From the NCBI GenBank assembly GCA_045638645.1, contig JAZUBU010000022.1, positions 21,596 through 85,595 of the forward strand: DNA of 64,000 bases. The letters are read 5' to 3'. Under the pieces are notes generated by a model. It did not search any database. It had not been told where the DNA came from and saw only the letters and a program-made list of their open reading frames with translations. Each line of letters opens with the position of its first letter. Positions within the stretch are counted from its first letter, which is position 1. Both the position numbers and the translations under genes were made by a program. The DNA comes from JAGCJX01 sp045638645 (GTDB lineage Bacteria; Bacteroidota; Bacteroidia; Bacteroidales; UBA932). Shown in pieces: positions 16,701 through 25,552 of the stretch.

Positions 16701-17335
16701 ATGACTTTGATGCCGTATTTCTCGCCCAAGCGGAAAATGCCTTCGTTGACTTTCTCCTGTTTTTCAAAGGTGGAGGTGCCCACTTCCGGCAATTTGGACT
16801 TGTGGCGCATGACTTCCAGGTAGAAGTCATCTCCGAACAGGTTGTGGTACCATTCGGTCAGGCGGCAGGCTTCCTCCCAATTGTCGTTCATCAAGGCTTG
16901 AGGAATCTCTCCCCCCAGGCAGGCGCACGAGCAAATGAGGTCTTCGTGGTATTGTTCCAGCAATTCGTGGTCAATCCGCGGGTAATAATAGAAGCCTTCG
17001 ATGTATCCTTTGGAAACCAGCTTGATCAGGTTGTGGTAGCCGTTGAGGTTTTTGGCCAGCAGGATCAAGTGGAAGGAACTGCGTTCTTCCCGGCCTTTGC
17101 GTTCGGTCCGGCTGCCGTTGGCGACATAGACTTCACAGCCGACGATCGGCTTGATGTCGGGAAATTTTCCCGCGGCAGTATTCAGAAACTCCTTGACGCC
17201 GAACATGTTGCCGTGGTCCGTGATGGCCAGGGCGGGCATGTTCAGGCGTTGGGCTTCTGCGAAAAGTTTCGGTATGGCGGAGGCTCCGTCAAGAACCGAG
17301 TATTGGGTATGGACGTGGAGATGGACGAAGGACAT
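13721..17335 (-). CDS. dnaE: DNA polymerase III alpha subunit
   Basis: Replicative polymerase of the C family; 1204 residues. Domains in order: PHP domain at the N-terminus (FVHLHVHTQYSVLDGA), palm with the catalytic PDIDVDFDDDGR near residue 400 and a second acidic site, fingers (helix-hairpin-helix DNA binding in the FTKGQADKLRKAMGKK region), and a C-terminal OB fold (FGGMVSAYRQGLTKTNRPFGSITLEDFSG). A charged, Lys-rich insertion lies near residues 480-500. There is no DEDD exonuclease domain, so this is DnaE rather than PolC. It starts 4 bp after gpmI on the same strand and probably shares its transcript. Confidence 0.97.
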   Translation of the reverse strand: MSFVHLHVHTQYSVLDGASAIPKLFAEAQRLNMPALAITDHGNMFGVKEFLNTAAGKFPDIKPIVGCEVYVANGSRTERKGREERSSFHLILLAKNLNGYHNLIKLVSKGYIEGFYYYPRIDHELLEQYHEDLICSCACLGGEIPQALMNDNWEEACRLTEWYHNLFGDDFYLEVMRHKSKLPEVGTSTFEKQEKVNEGIFRLGEKYGIKVIATNDVHFVQQSDGPAHDRLICLITNKPFDSPDRLRYTQEEYLKSPEEMAELFADHPETLTNTLEIADKVEVYSLDSKPIMPHFEIPEEFADSDDYLRYLTYEGAKKRYGELTEVHTERLDFELATIKRMGFPDYFLIVQDFIIAARKMGVSVGPGRGSAAGSAVAYCLTITDIDPIKYDLLFERFLNPDRISMPDIDVDFDDDGRYKVFKYVEDKYGKDHISHVVTFGTMGTKSVIRDVARIQNLPLQTADKLAKAVPKAITIEKEVEVEDPNDPTKKIKKKEKKDVNPTIGLCVKHVPEFIDAMNSEDANARDTLIYAEKLEGNVRNTGVHACALIIGREDLTNYIPISTAKDKDSGADILVSQYEGSLIESVGLLKMDFLGLRTLSIIKEALANIRQSRGIQVDIDHIPLDDAKTYELFGRGDTVAIFQFESDGMQKWLRELQPSRFEDLIAMNALYRPGPMDYIPDFVARKHGTKAIEYDLPDMEEYLHDTYGVTVYQEQVMLLSQKLAGFTKGQADKLRKAMGKKQLSVMAELREKFFEGGIQNGHPEPILDKIWNDWKAFAQYAFNKSHATCYAWVGYQTGYLKAHYPAEFMAATLSKNLNNMEELTKFMSDCRRQHLDVLGPDINESFTNFTVNKDGKIRFGLGGIKGVGAAIIQSIIQERETNGPFRSLYDLAERVPSSILGRKMWENLAAAGAFDSFEGVNRGTLFAPCGNEVFAEVLSRYAASYQRNIDSMANSLFGGVDSIEIAQPPLPSLPQIDRMESLRREKELVGMYLSAHPLDELRFELEHFTSITVAEMADVRKEAEGDSNFHKKEYVFGGMVSAYRQGLTKTNRPFGSITLEDFSGSMEMGFFGKTYERFLPFLQEGTMLLIKAVFLQNKDEDASGCRMQIDAMCLLNNTKEAFIKEVLIKLPVEHINPDFRKRLTKMLRKSKGKSALTLYVTDRQNDLAVEFVSRKFRITPTVELLDFLEAENLPYRIRHKVSFQ

Positions 17336-17339
17336 AGGC

Positions 17340-18857
17340 TTACACTAACGGTTCTCCGGTCATTTCGGCCGGTTGGGCGATGCCCATCAGTTTGAGAATC
17401 GTCGGTGCGATGTCCGCCAATTTGCCATCTTTTACTTCTTTGATTTCATCGTCCACCACGATGAACGGTACGGGGTTCAAGGAGTGGGCTGTGTTTGGAG
17501 TGCCATCGGGGTTGACAGCATAGTCAGCATTGCCATGGTCTGCTGTGATGAGGACGGTGTAGCCGTTGCGGCGGGCAGCGGTCACCACTTCATCCACGCA
17601 GTTGTCCACCGTGGTGACTGCGGTGCGGATGGCTTCGTAAACGCCGGTGTGGCCGACCATGTCTCCGTTGGCAAAGTTGAGGATGACCAGATCCTGTTCC
17701 TGTTTGTCGAGTTCCTGGATGAGGGCTTGGGCCACTTCCGGTGCGGACATTTCCGGTTGCAAGTCGTAGGTGGCCACTTTCGGGGAGTTGATGAGGATGC
17801 GTGACTCGCCCGGGAAGGTTGCTTCGCGACCACCGGAGAAGAAGAAGGTTACGTGGGCATACTTTTCGGTTTCGGCAATGCGCAATTGCTTCTTGCCGGC
17901 TTCCGATACGGCTTCTCCCAGGGTTTTTTGAACGTTTTCCTTGTCGAAGAGGATGTGCAATCCGGTGAATTTGTCATCGTAGGGAGTCAGGCAGCAGTAG
18001 TAAAGCGGCAAGGTGTGCATACCGGCTTCCGGCATGTCGGCTTGGGTGAGTACGTGGGTGAGTTCGCGGGCACGGTCGTTGCGGAAATTGTAGAAGATGA
18101 TGGCATCGTCCGCTTGGATGGTGGCAATGGGTTGGCCATCAGCGGTGCGGGCACTCATCGGTTTGATGAATTCGTCGGTGATGCCTTCATCGTATGATTT
18201 TTGAACAGCAGCTACCGGGTCGGTGAAGGGTTCGCCTTCGGCTTGGGTCAGCAGGTCGTATGCCAATTTGACGCGGTCCCAACGTTTGTCGCGGTCCATG
18301 GCATAGTAGCGGCCGACAATGGAAGCGATCTTACCGGTGGTGGCAGCGCATTTCTCCTGGAGTTCGGCGATGAATCCTTTTCCACTCTTCGGGTCGCAGT
18401 CACGACCGTCCATGAAGCAGTGTACGTACACTTTTTCCAGACCTTGTTGGGCGGCGACTGCGAGGAATTCGTACAGGTGTTCCAAGGAACTGTGTACACC
18501 CCCGTGCGAGGTCAAGCCCATCAGGTGCAGTGCTTTGCCGGAAGTCTTCACGTAGTCATAAACGGCTTTGATTTCCGGATTTTCCAGGAGACGGTGTTCG
18601 CGGCAGGCACGGTTTACCTTTACCAGGTCTTGGTAAACAACCCGGCCGGCACCGAGGTTGAGGTGACCGACTTCGGAGTTCCCCATTTGTCCGTCGGGCA
18701 AACCGACGTCTTCTCCGCAGGCCATCAGTTGGGAAACAGGGTATTGGGCACGCAATGCGTCGATGTGCGGAGCCCCTTGTGTGAATATTACGTTGGATTG
18801 GTCGTGGTTGCCTTCGCCCCATCCGTCCAAAATCATCAATAGTACCTTTTTGTTCAT
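17340..18857 (-). CDS. gpmI: 2,3-bisphosphoglycerate-independent phosphoglycerate mutase
   Basis: Interconverts 3- and 2-phosphoglycerate in glycolysis through a phosphoserine intermediate with two manganese ions; 505 residues, as usual. The N-terminal metal-site motif LMILDGWGEG and the phosphorylated Ser in GQMGNSEVGHLNLGAGR (about residue 62) are present. Later metal ligands are in NFANGDMVGHTGV and ITADHGNADY. Monomeric alkaline-phosphatase fold. It is the first gene of a gpmI-dnaE pair and diverges from rnr. Confidence 0.97.
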   Translation of the reverse strand: MNKKVLLMILDGWGEGNHDQSNVIFTQGAPHIDALRAQYPVSQLMACGEDVGLPDGQMGNSEVGHLNLGAGRVVYQDLVKVNRACREHRLLENPEIKAVYDYVKTSGKALHLMGLTSHGGVHSSLEHLYEFLAVAAQQGLEKVYVHCFMDGRDCDPKSGKGFIAELQEKCAATTGKIASIVGRYYAMDRDKRWDRVKLAYDLLTQAEGEPFTDPVAAVQKSYDEGITDEFIKPMSARTADGQPIATIQADDAIIFYNFRNDRARELTHVLTQADMPEAGMHTLPLYYCCLTPYDDKFTGLHILFDKENVQKTLGEAVSEAGKKQLRIAETEKYAHVTFFFSGGREATFPGESRILINSPKVATYDLQPEMSAPEVAQALIQELDKQEQDLVILNFANGDMVGHTGVYEAIRTAVTTVDNCVDEVVTAARRNGYTVLITADHGNADYAVNPDGTPNTAHSLNPVPFIVVDDEIKEVKDGKLADIAPTILKLMGIAQPAEMTGEPLV

Positions 18858-18897
18858 TTTTATTGGAATTTTAATATTGTATTCGATTTTCTGGTGT

Positions 18898-18905
18898 TAC
18901 CTTTG
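18898..18905 (+). promoter_or_regulatory. -7 element of rnr
   Basis: TACCTTTG matches TAnnTTTG and lies 40 bp before the rnr ATG. It shows that the longer open frame from 18763 is not the real start, because most of that extension is upstream of the promoter and inside gpmI. Confidence 0.6.
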
Positions 18906-18945
18906 TCGGAGTTCAACAAAGAACGTGCAAAATTACATAAAAAAT

Positions 18946-20970
18946 ATGAGCCGTAAATCAAACCACAAAAGACTTTCCAAAAAAGACAAAAAATCAGGGA
19001 AGAAGGATAAGCAAGAGAAGAAACCTTTTGTCCGTGAGGAGTTTGAGGGGATTGTTCGGATGACCCGTGAGGGTTTTGCATTCATTGAAACCCCAGATTC
19101 TGAGGTAGATATTTTTGTTCCGGCCGTTCGTTTGCGCGGAGCCTTGAACAACGATCGGGTCCGCATTGTGACCACCGCAGCCCGCCAGCGTCCGATGCCG
19201 GGCAGCCGTCAGCGAGTGTTGCGCAAGGAGGGTCGTGTGGTGGAAGTGCTGGAACGTTCCAAACGGCCGCACATTGCTTTGTTGCAGGTGACCAAACGGG
19301 AAGTCTGGGCCATTGTGGAAAGCCGTTCCATGCCCTACGACATCCGCATCAACATGACGCCGGCCGAAGCCCGTCCCTTGCAGGGGATGAAGGTGGCGGT
19401 TCTGGTGGAAAGCTGGCCCTACGGGGTACCGGCACCTTTGGGAAAAATCGTGGATGTGCTGGGTATGCCCGGGTCCAATGATACCGAAATGCACGCCATT
19501 CTGGCAGAATATTCGTTGCCCTACCGCTTCGAACCCGAGATCGAGGCTTTGGTGGAGGCGATTCCATCCGACATACCCGCAGAAGAAATTGCCCGCCGAC
19601 GGGATTTTCGTGCGGTGCCGACCTTGACCATTGACCCGACCGATGCCAAGGACTTTGACGATGCGCTTTCGGTGCGTCGTCTGGACAATGGCCATTGGGA
19701 AATAGGTGTCCACATTGCAGATGTGACGCATTACGTTACACCGGGTTCTGAATTGGACCAGGTAGCGTATGAACGGGCAACTTCCGTTTACTTGGTGGAC
19801 CGGACCGTTCCGATGTTGCCGGAGAAACTCTCAAACAACCTGTGTTCCTTGCGTCCCAACGAGGACAAACTTTGTTTCTCGGTGGTTTTTGAGATGACCG
19901 ATCGTGGGCGTTTGGTGGACAAATGGGTAGGCCGGACGGTCATTTGTTCGGATCACCGGTTCGACTACGATGCGGCACAGGCCCTCATCGAGGGAGGCGA
20001 GGGACCGATGCGAGAGGAAGTCTTGCTCTTGCACCGGATTGCCAGCATTTTGCGGAAGAAGCGTTTTGAAGCCGGGGCCATTGCGTTTGAACGTCCGGAG
20101 ATGAAGGTGCAGGTGGATGAAACGGGCAAACCGGTGGCCGTGTACCAAAAGATCAGCAAGGAAGCCAATTGGCTCATCGAAGAATACATGCTGTTGGCCA
20201 ACCGTTGTGTGGCCGAACAGATCGGCAAGGCCCGCAAGAAACGGACCTTTGTGTACCGGATTCACGAGAATCCCAATCCCGAAAAAGTGGATGCCTTGCG
20301 CCGTTTTGCCAAACTTTTCGGACACAACCTCAAAGAGGCAACCGGCAAGGGTATTTCTACGGCCATCAACGGCCTTCTGGCCGATGTGAAAGGCTGTCCT
20401 GAACGGGGTGCAATAGAGATTCTGGCACTGCGTTCCATGGCCCGGGCGAAGTATTCGACCGAAAACGTGGGTCACTATGGTTTGGCCTTTGATTATTACA
20501 CACACTTTACCTCTCCCATCCGCCGCTATCCGGATATGATGGTGCACCGTCTTTTGGCGTTGTACCTGGACGGAGCCTCCTCGCAGGATCAGGCAACGTA
20601 CGAGGCTGCTTGTGTGCATGCTTCGCAACGGGAGCAGATCGCCATGGATGCCGAGCGTGCCAGCATCAAATACAAATTGGTGGAATTCATGCAGGACAAG
20701 GTGGGTCAGGTGTACGAAGGAAACATTTCCGGTTTGACAGATTGGGGGATGTATGTTGAAATCGATCCGACCAAGGTGGAAGGTATGGTGCCGCTGCGTG
20801 AAATCCGTGGAGACTTTTACGAGTTTGACGAAGAAACTTACAGCCTGGTGGGCAAGGGCACCGGTCGCCGTTACCTGTTGGGGGATCGGGTAAAAATCAG
20901 GGTAGTACGGGCTTCCATGGAGCAGAAGCTCATTGATTACGAACTGTTGGATGAGGTTATGACTGATTAG
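18946..20970 (+). CDS. rnr: Ribonuclease R
   Basis: Processive 3'-5' exoribonuclease of the RNB family that degrades structured RNA; 674 residues. A Lys-rich N-terminal tail (residues 4-30) is followed by cold-shock domains (EGIVRMTREGFAFIETP), the RNB catalytic domain with ACID-type motif TIDPTDAKDFDDALS, a HYGLAFDYYTHFTSPIRRYPD block, and a C-terminal S1 domain (GNISGLTDWGMYVEIDPTKVEGMVPL). The ATG at 18946 sits after the -7 element. The 3' end overlaps the convergent GH3 gene by 14 bp. Confidence 0.95.
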   Translation: MSRKSNHKRLSKKDKKSGKKDKQEKKPFVREEFEGIVRMTREGFAFIETPDSEVDIFVPAVRLRGALNNDRVRIVTTAARQRPMPGSRQRVLRKEGRVVEVLERSKRPHIALLQVTKREVWAIVESRSMPYDIRINMTPAEARPLQGMKVAVLVESWPYGVPAPLGKIVDVLGMPGSNDTEMHAILAEYSLPYRFEPEIEALVEAIPSDIPAEEIARRRDFRAVPTLTIDPTDAKDFDDALSVRRLDNGHWEIGVHIADVTHYVTPGSELDQVAYERATSVYLVDRTVPMLPEKLSNNLCSLRPNEDKLCFSVVFEMTDRGRLVDKWVGRTVICSDHRFDYDAAQALIEGGEGPMREEVLLLHRIASILRKKRFEAGAIAFERPEMKVQVDETGKPVAVYQKISKEANWLIEEYMLLANRCVAEQIGKARKKRTFVYRIHENPNPEKVDALRRFAKLFGHNLKEATGKGISTAINGLLADVKGCPERGAIEILALRSMARAKYSTENVGHYGLAFDYYTHFTSPIRRYPDMMVHRLLALYLDGASSQDQATYEAACVHASQREQIAMDAERASIKYKLVEFMQDKVGQVYEGNISGLTDWGMYVEIDPTKVEGMVPLREIRGDFYEFDEETYSLVGKGTGRRYLLGDRVKIRVVRASMEQKLIDYELLDEVMTD

Positions 20971-22495
20971 TCATCTCTTTCAGCGAGTCAATAAATTTTC
21001 GTTCGGGATACAGGCGGGGCACCTTGTGCTGTCCGCCTGTTTTTCCACGGTTTTCCATCCATCGGTAGAAGGTACCTTTTGGAACGCAGGTCAGTTTCAA
21101 GGCATTCATTGTGCCTTTGCGTTTGGCCTCATAATCTGAGTTTTGTTCACAAAGAGCCTGGTCCAGTTGGCCGGCAAAGGCCTCCAGGTCTTCATCTTCC
21201 GGCAATTGTTCGAATTCCACGACCCATTCGTGTCCTCCTTTCCCTTGTTTGTCCAAAGGCATCGGTGCTACCGAATATTCTGCCACGACGGCTCCTGTGG
21301 TCTGGCAGGTCCGGCTGAGGGCCTTTTCTGTATTTCCGATCATCAGTTCTTCTCCAAACGTGTTGATGAACAGCTTGGTACGTCCGGTGATGATCAACTT
21401 GTGGGGTCGGGTATTGACAAAACAAACACAGTCTCCGATGAGGTAACGCCACAAGCCACTGTCGGTGGAGATGACCAGGGCGTACGATTGGCCGGTGACG
21501 ACAGCTTCCAGTGGAAGGACATGGCTCAAATCTCCCTGCAGGACGGCTTCGACCTTGTCTTGCGGGATGAATTCGTAGAAGACGCCGTTATCCAAAGCCA
21601 GACGCATGCCGGGATCCTTGAAATCATCCTGAAAAGCGAAATAACCTTCGGATGCATTGTAGTTTTCAACGTAATGCATCCGGTCGCTCGGAATCAGACG
21701 GCGGAATTGCTCTTTGTAGGGTTCAAAGTGAGTTCCTCCGTGCATGAACAGTTCCATGTTGGGCCATACGTCGAGGAGATTTTGTGCTTGATTGTATTCG
21801 ATCACTTTGTTCAGCAGCAACAGGTTCCAGGAGGGGACACCGGCAATGTTGGTGACATTGGCCTTGGAGCATTCCTGACAGATCCGCTCTACCTTCGTTT
21901 CAAAATCAGCCACCAGGGCTGTTTCTCGTCGTGGGGTTCGAATGATCTCAACCAAGGACGGGGAGTTTTTCAGCAGGATGGCGGACAGGTCTCCGCTGAA
22001 ACTATGGAGGTCACCGGAGGATAGGGGGTTGGGTACGACGCTGCCCCCCAGGGTCAGGGCTTTGCCCAGCATCATCCTGCTGTCCGGGTTGTTGCGCAAG
22101 TACGTGGCCACCATGGCCTGAAAGCCCCGGTAATGGCAGTGCCGGAGGTTGTGGGGGGTGATGGGAATGTGTTTGCTTTTTTCGGAACTGGTTCCACTGG
22201 ATTTCGCAAACCAACGCACCCGCTCGTCCCAAAGCAGGAAATCTTCTCCTTGGAGGAGGCGGTGGATGTAAGGTTGGAAATCATCGTATTCACGGACCGG
22301 TACACAGGAGCGGAAGGCTTCGTAGGCCATATCTTTTGTCAGCTGGTGGTCTTTGCCGAATTGTGTGTCAGCCACGTGGTTCATGAGCATCCGGAAGGTC
22401 CTTTGTTGCGAAGCTTCAAAATCCTTTCCGCTCGCTTCGATTTGTCGGAGCAAGGGACGGAAGTAGGAGGTGAGGATGCGATGAATGGCATTCAT
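20957..22495 (-). CDS. GH3-family acyl-adenylate-forming protein
   Basis: 512-residue member of the GH3 auxin-responsive promoter family, which despite its plant name is frequent in Bacteroidota. The adenylation signature FAKSSGTSSEKSKHIPIT (about 94-111) and the YNASEGYFAFQDD block are family hallmarks, with the hinge region TDSGLWRYLIGDCVCF. Plant members conjugate amino acids to acyl substrates; the bacterial substrate is not known. It is the last gene of rdgB-recO-GH3 and overlaps recO by 4 bases. Confidence 0.88.
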   Translation of the reverse strand: MNAIHRILTSYFRPLLRQIEASGKDFEASQQRTFRMLMNHVADTQFGKDHQLTKDMAYEAFRSCVPVREYDDFQPYIHRLLQGEDFLLWDERVRWFAKSSGTSSEKSKHIPITPHNLRHCHYRGFQAMVATYLRNNPDSRMMLGKALTLGGSVVPNPLSSGDLHSFSGDLSAILLKNSPSLVEIIRTPRRETALVADFETKVERICQECSKANVTNIAGVPSWNLLLLNKVIEYNQAQNLLDVWPNMELFMHGGTHFEPYKEQFRRLIPSDRMHYVENYNASEGYFAFQDDFKDPGMRLALDNGVFYEFIPQDKVEAVLQGDLSHVLPLEAVVTGQSYALVISTDSGLWRYLIGDCVCFVNTRPHKLIITGRTKLFINTFGEELMIGNTEKALSRTCQTTGAVVAEYSVAPMPLDKQGKGGHEWVVEFEQLPEDEDLEAFAGQLDQALCEQNSDYEAKRKGTMNALKLTCVPKGTFYRWMENRGKTGGQHKVPRLYPERKFIDSLKEMTNQS

Positions 22496-23214
22496 GGGTG
22501 TAAAACTTGGTATAAAACGTCCAGCGATTTTACTTCAAAATCCAGATCGAAGTGGTATCGGAGGTAGCGCAGCATGGCACGGCAAAAATCATTCCGTTTT
22601 TCACTGGTCAGCGGGTGTGTCAGTACGTCTCCAATTTCTTTGCGCATCAATTCGGACAAGAGTTCGGAACTGAAGGGAGAGAACCAGGCTTCGTCGGTAA
22701 AGGCTGGCGTTCTTTCAAAACGGGCGCTGGGAATGTGGAACGAACCTTTTTCCGGGGAGTAGTCGTTGTGGGGGAGAAAACCCAGTTGCGATGCGTAACC
22801 GACCAGGAACCACAGGTGGAAATTTGCGCAGTAGGTGTCTTCCAGGGATTCCAGCAATCGGATGGCATACACCAAAAACCGGTACAGTTCTGGATCGGGG
22901 GAGGATTCTCGTAAGGTTCTGTACAGCAGTTCTCCAATAAAGAGACAAAGGGTGCTTTTGGTAAAATTTGCACGCAGCGAGGGCAAGGGGCAAGCCTGTC
23001 CGAATTCCTGTACGGGAATCAGGTTGGACTTGTTCGGTCGGGGGGAGGTGGTCACGTCCAGGATACTCAACGGATGGATGAGGCGCAGGTCGCTGCGTGT
23101 GCTGCGGGAGCGGCCAGCACCCCGGAGCAACAGGCCCGTACGTCCGTGTACTTCGCTGTACACGTGGAGAATCAGGCTGTTGTCTCCATATTTTGTTGAG
23201 TGTAAGACGATCAT
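22492..23214 (-). CDS. recO: DNA repair protein RecO
   Basis: Mediator that helps load RecA onto SSB-coated DNA; 240 residues. The N-terminal OB fold is recognisable (VLHSTKYGDNSLILHVYSE, RTGLLLRGAGRS), followed by the alpha-helical domain. The zinc-binding Cys cluster of some RecO proteins is not evident, which is common in Bacteroidota. It lies between rdgB (7-bp gap) and the GH3 gene (4-base overlap). Confidence 0.88.
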   Translation of the reverse strand: MIVLHSTKYGDNSLILHVYSEVHGRTGLLLRGAGRSRSTRSDLRLIHPLSILDVTTSPRPNKSNLIPVQEFGQACPLPSLRANFTKSTLCLFIGELLYRTLRESSPDPELYRFLVYAIRLLESLEDTYCANFHLWFLVGYASQLGFLPHNDYSPEKGSFHIPSARFERTPAFTDEAWFSPFSSELLSELMRKEIGDVLTHPLTSEKRNDFCRAMLRYLRYHFDLDFEVKSLDVLYQVLHP

Positions 23215-23221
23215 GAAGAGC

Positions 23222-23827
23222 CTATCGGGTGTTTTTTTGGAGCCAGTCGGTCATCTTGCGCATGGCCAGACCCCGGTGCGAGATGCGGTTCTTTTCTTCG
23301 GCTGTCAGTTCTGAAAAGTTGCGGGTATATCCTTGCGGTCGGAAGATAGGGTCGTAGCCGAAACCACCGTCCCCGCTTGCCGATAAGGTGATTTCGCCTT
23401 CACAGGCTCCCTGGAACAGGTGGCAATCGCCATCCAGAATCAAGGCAATGGCACAACGGAATCGTGCGGTGCGCAGCAGACGGTTTTCTGAGTCTGTGGC
23501 GGGGATATCCCGCAGGTCGTCCAGCAGTTTGTTCAGGTTGTCGGCATCGTTCTTCTGAGGCCCTGCGTAGCGGGCGGAGAAGACTCCGGGGGCCCCATGA
23601 AGGGCATCCACTTCCAATCCGGAATCGTCCGCAAAGCAGGGAAGGCCAAAACGATTCCATAGGTAACGGGCCTTTTCTTCGGCGTTGCTTTCAAAGGTGT
23701 TTCCATTTTCAGGAATGTCTTCGGTGCATCCAAGGTCACGCGGGCAGACCAATTCAAAGTCGGGTCCGAGGATTTCCTGTGCCTCTCTGAGTTTGTGGCG
23801 GTTTCCGGTAGCAAAAATGATTTTCAT
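23222..23827 (-). CDS. rdgB: Non-canonical purine NTP pyrophosphatase (HAM1/RdgB)
   Basis: Hydrolyses ITP, dITP and XTP to monophosphates, keeping deaminated purines out of DNA and RNA; 201 residues. Start MKIIFATGNRHKLREAQEIL is the classic HAM1 N-terminus. Substrate motifs follow: FADDSGLEVDALHGAPGVFSARYAG near residue 70, FGYDPIF near 150, and SHRGLAM at the C-terminal end. First gene of a small operon with recO and GH3, with its own -7 element (TAACTTTG) facing the protease gene. Confidence 0.96.
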   Translation of the reverse strand: MKIIFATGNRHKLREAQEILGPDFELVCPRDLGCTEDIPENGNTFESNAEEKARYLWNRFGLPCFADDSGLEVDALHGAPGVFSARYAGPQKNDADNLNKLLDDLRDIPATDSENRLLRTARFRCAIALILDGDCHLFQGACEGEITLSASGDGGFGYDPIFRPQGYTRNFSELTAEEKNRISHRGLAMRKMTDWLQKNTR

Positions 23828-23847
23828 GCGTGGTCTGATTGTTGCAG

Positions 23848-23880
23848 CAAAGTTATGAAAAGATTAAATTTGCAAGCAAA
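23848..23880. promoter_or_regulatory. Divergent promoters of rdgB and the S41 protease gene
   Basis: Minus strand: -33 TTTG (plus coordinates 23877-23880), a 21-base spacer, then TAACTTTG (23848-23855), facing rdgB. Plus strand: TAAATTTG at 23865-23872, facing the protease. The protease -7 element lies inside the spacer of the rdgB promoter, so the two cannot be occupied at once. Confidence 0.65.
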
Positions 23881-23899
23881 AAGATTACAAGAGAATCGG

Positions 23900-25552
23900 A
23901 TGAAGAAAAGAATTTTTGGCTGGACCTTGGGTTGGGTCCTGGCTTTGGGTGGCGCCGTTTCCCTGTGGGGACAGTCTTCTGCCTTCAAGACGGGCAAGTC
24001 GCTGGACCTGCAGGTTGCCATTTTGCGTGCGTTGCAGCAGGAATATGTGGAAGAACTGCCCATGGATTCCCTGGTCATGAAAGGTGTGAACGCCATGTTG
24101 GCCAGTCTGGATCCTTATACCATCTTTCTGCCGGAAGAAGAGGAAGAGAATATTGAAAAAATGACCACCGGTAATTACGGGGGTGTGGGTGCCATCATCC
24201 GGAAAGTGCCGGAGGGAGGCGTGATGATTGTGGAACCGTATGCAGGATCTCCAGCAATACAGGTCGGGTTGGAGCCCGGTGATATCCTGTTGGAGCTGGA
24301 TGGCGTCTCCACGTTGGACCTGTCGGTGAGTGATTGCAGTTCCCGCATGCGTGGGCAGCCGGGTACATCCCTGGAAATGTTGGTCAAGAAAACACGCACC
24401 GGAGATACCGTGAAGGTCAAGCTGGTTCGTGAAATAGTGCACATCTCCGGTTTGGTCTATGCGGGTATCCTCCGTGACAGCATCGCCTACATCCAGCTCT
24501 CGGAATTTACCCGAGGAGGTGCCCAGGAGGTTCGTGCCGCGTTGGAAACGATGCAGGCCAGTCACGATCTGAAGCGGGTTGTGCTGGATTTGCGGGGCAA
24601 CGGTGGGGGGCTGCTGGTGGAAGCCGTGGATTTGGTTTCCCTGTTTGTGCCTCAGGGTACCCACGTGTTGTATACACAAGGCCGGACCCCGGAATCCCGT
24701 CGGGACTCGTATACGGAGATGGAACCCTGGAACACGGAAATCCCGCTCATGGTGCTGATCAATTCTTCGTCAGCCTCATCTTCCGAAATTGTGGCCGGAG
24801 CCTTGCAGGATCTGGATCGCGCGGTGATTGCCGGAAACCGTTCGTACGGCAAGGGATTGGTCCAATCCATCCGGGGCGTGGGATACGATGCCTCCTTGAA
24901 ACTGACGGTGGGCAAATATTATACGCCCAGTGGACGTTGTGTCCAAGCCATTGATTATAGTGCGCGTGGCAAAGATGGTTCCTTGCAGAAGACACCGGAT
25001 TCCCTGCGTCAGTCCTTCAAGACCCGTGCGGGACGGTTGGTGTATGATGGGGGAGGGATTACTCCGGACCTGGAGGTGAAGCCGGAATATTATACCCGTC
25101 CGTTGCTGGCTTTGGTGTACAGTGGTATTCTTGAAGATTACGCCATTCGTTACTACCGTGAACACCCGAGCGTACCGTCTCCTGCTGATTTGTACCTGAG
25201 CGATGAGGCATACGAAGATTTTGTGCAATATGCCTCGGAACAGACCTTTGACCATCGGACGGAAGCGGCCGTGGAAATGGATCGTCTGATCGAGGTGGCC
25301 AAGGAAGAGGGTACCTACGAAGCTCATGCGGCATCCTTCAAAGCCTTGAAACAGGTATTGGACCAGGATAAGAGGACCTACCTGATGGAAAATAAAGCCA
25401 TCATCAAATCCCTGTTGGAAAGGGAAGTGGCTGTGGGATACTACTTCCAGGCAGGAGGCGCAGAACGAGGCATCGCCGATGACCGTCAGTTGTTTGAGGC
25501 CATCGACCGTTGGGGTGAAGTTTGCTTGATGCCAGCTGTTACGCTTCCGTAA
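23900..25552 (+). CDS. Carboxyl-terminal processing protease, S41 family
   Basis: Periplasmic Ser/Lys protease of 550 residues. It has a signal segment (FGWTLGWVLALGGAVSLWG), a PDZ domain (TGNYGGVGAIIRKV...GLEPGDILLELDGV), then the catalytic domain with NSSSASSSEIVAGALQDLDRAVIAGNRSYGKGLVQ, which supplies the nucleophilic Ser and general-base Lys. The ATG at 23900 is chosen because the -7 element ends at 23872; the longer frame begins upstream of it. Its 3' end overlaps the convergent U32 gene by 14 bp. Confidence 0.93.
   Translation: MKKRIFGWTLGWVLALGGAVSLWGQSSAFKTGKSLDLQVAILRALQQEYVEELPMDSLVMKGVNAMLASLDPYTIFLPEEEEENIEKMTTGNYGGVGAIIRKVPEGGVMIVEPYAGSPAIQVGLEPGDILLELDGVSTLDLSVSDCSSRMRGQPGTSLEMLVKKTRTGDTVKVKLVREIVHISGLVYAGILRDSIAYIQLSEFTRGGAQEVRAALETMQASHDLKRVVLDLRGNGGGLLVEAVDLVSLFVPQGTHVLYTQGRTPESRRDSYTEMEPWNTEIPLMVLINSSSASSSEIVAGALQDLDRAVIAGNRSYGKGLVQSIRGVGYDASLKLTVGKYYTPSGRCVQAIDYSARGKDGSLQKTPDSLRQSFKTRAGRLVYDGGGITPDLEVKPEYYTRPLLALVYSGILEDYAIRYYREHPSVPSPADLYLSDEAYEDFVQYASEQTFDHRTEAAVEMDRLIEVAKEEGTYEAHAASFKALKQVLDQDKRTYLMENKAIIKSLLEREVAVGYYFQAGGAERGIADDRQLFEAIDRWGEVCLMPAVTLP

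Noticed and set aside
15386..17395. A 669-codon open frame antisense to dnaE
   Set aside because: Same reason: full overlap with a clear DNA polymerase gene, no domain, and a low-complexity Val/Gly/Phe composition.
20957..22495. GH3-family gene as evidence of transfer from plants
   Set aside because: GH3 homologues are widespread in Bacteroidota and this one sits in an ordinary operon with recO and rdgB.
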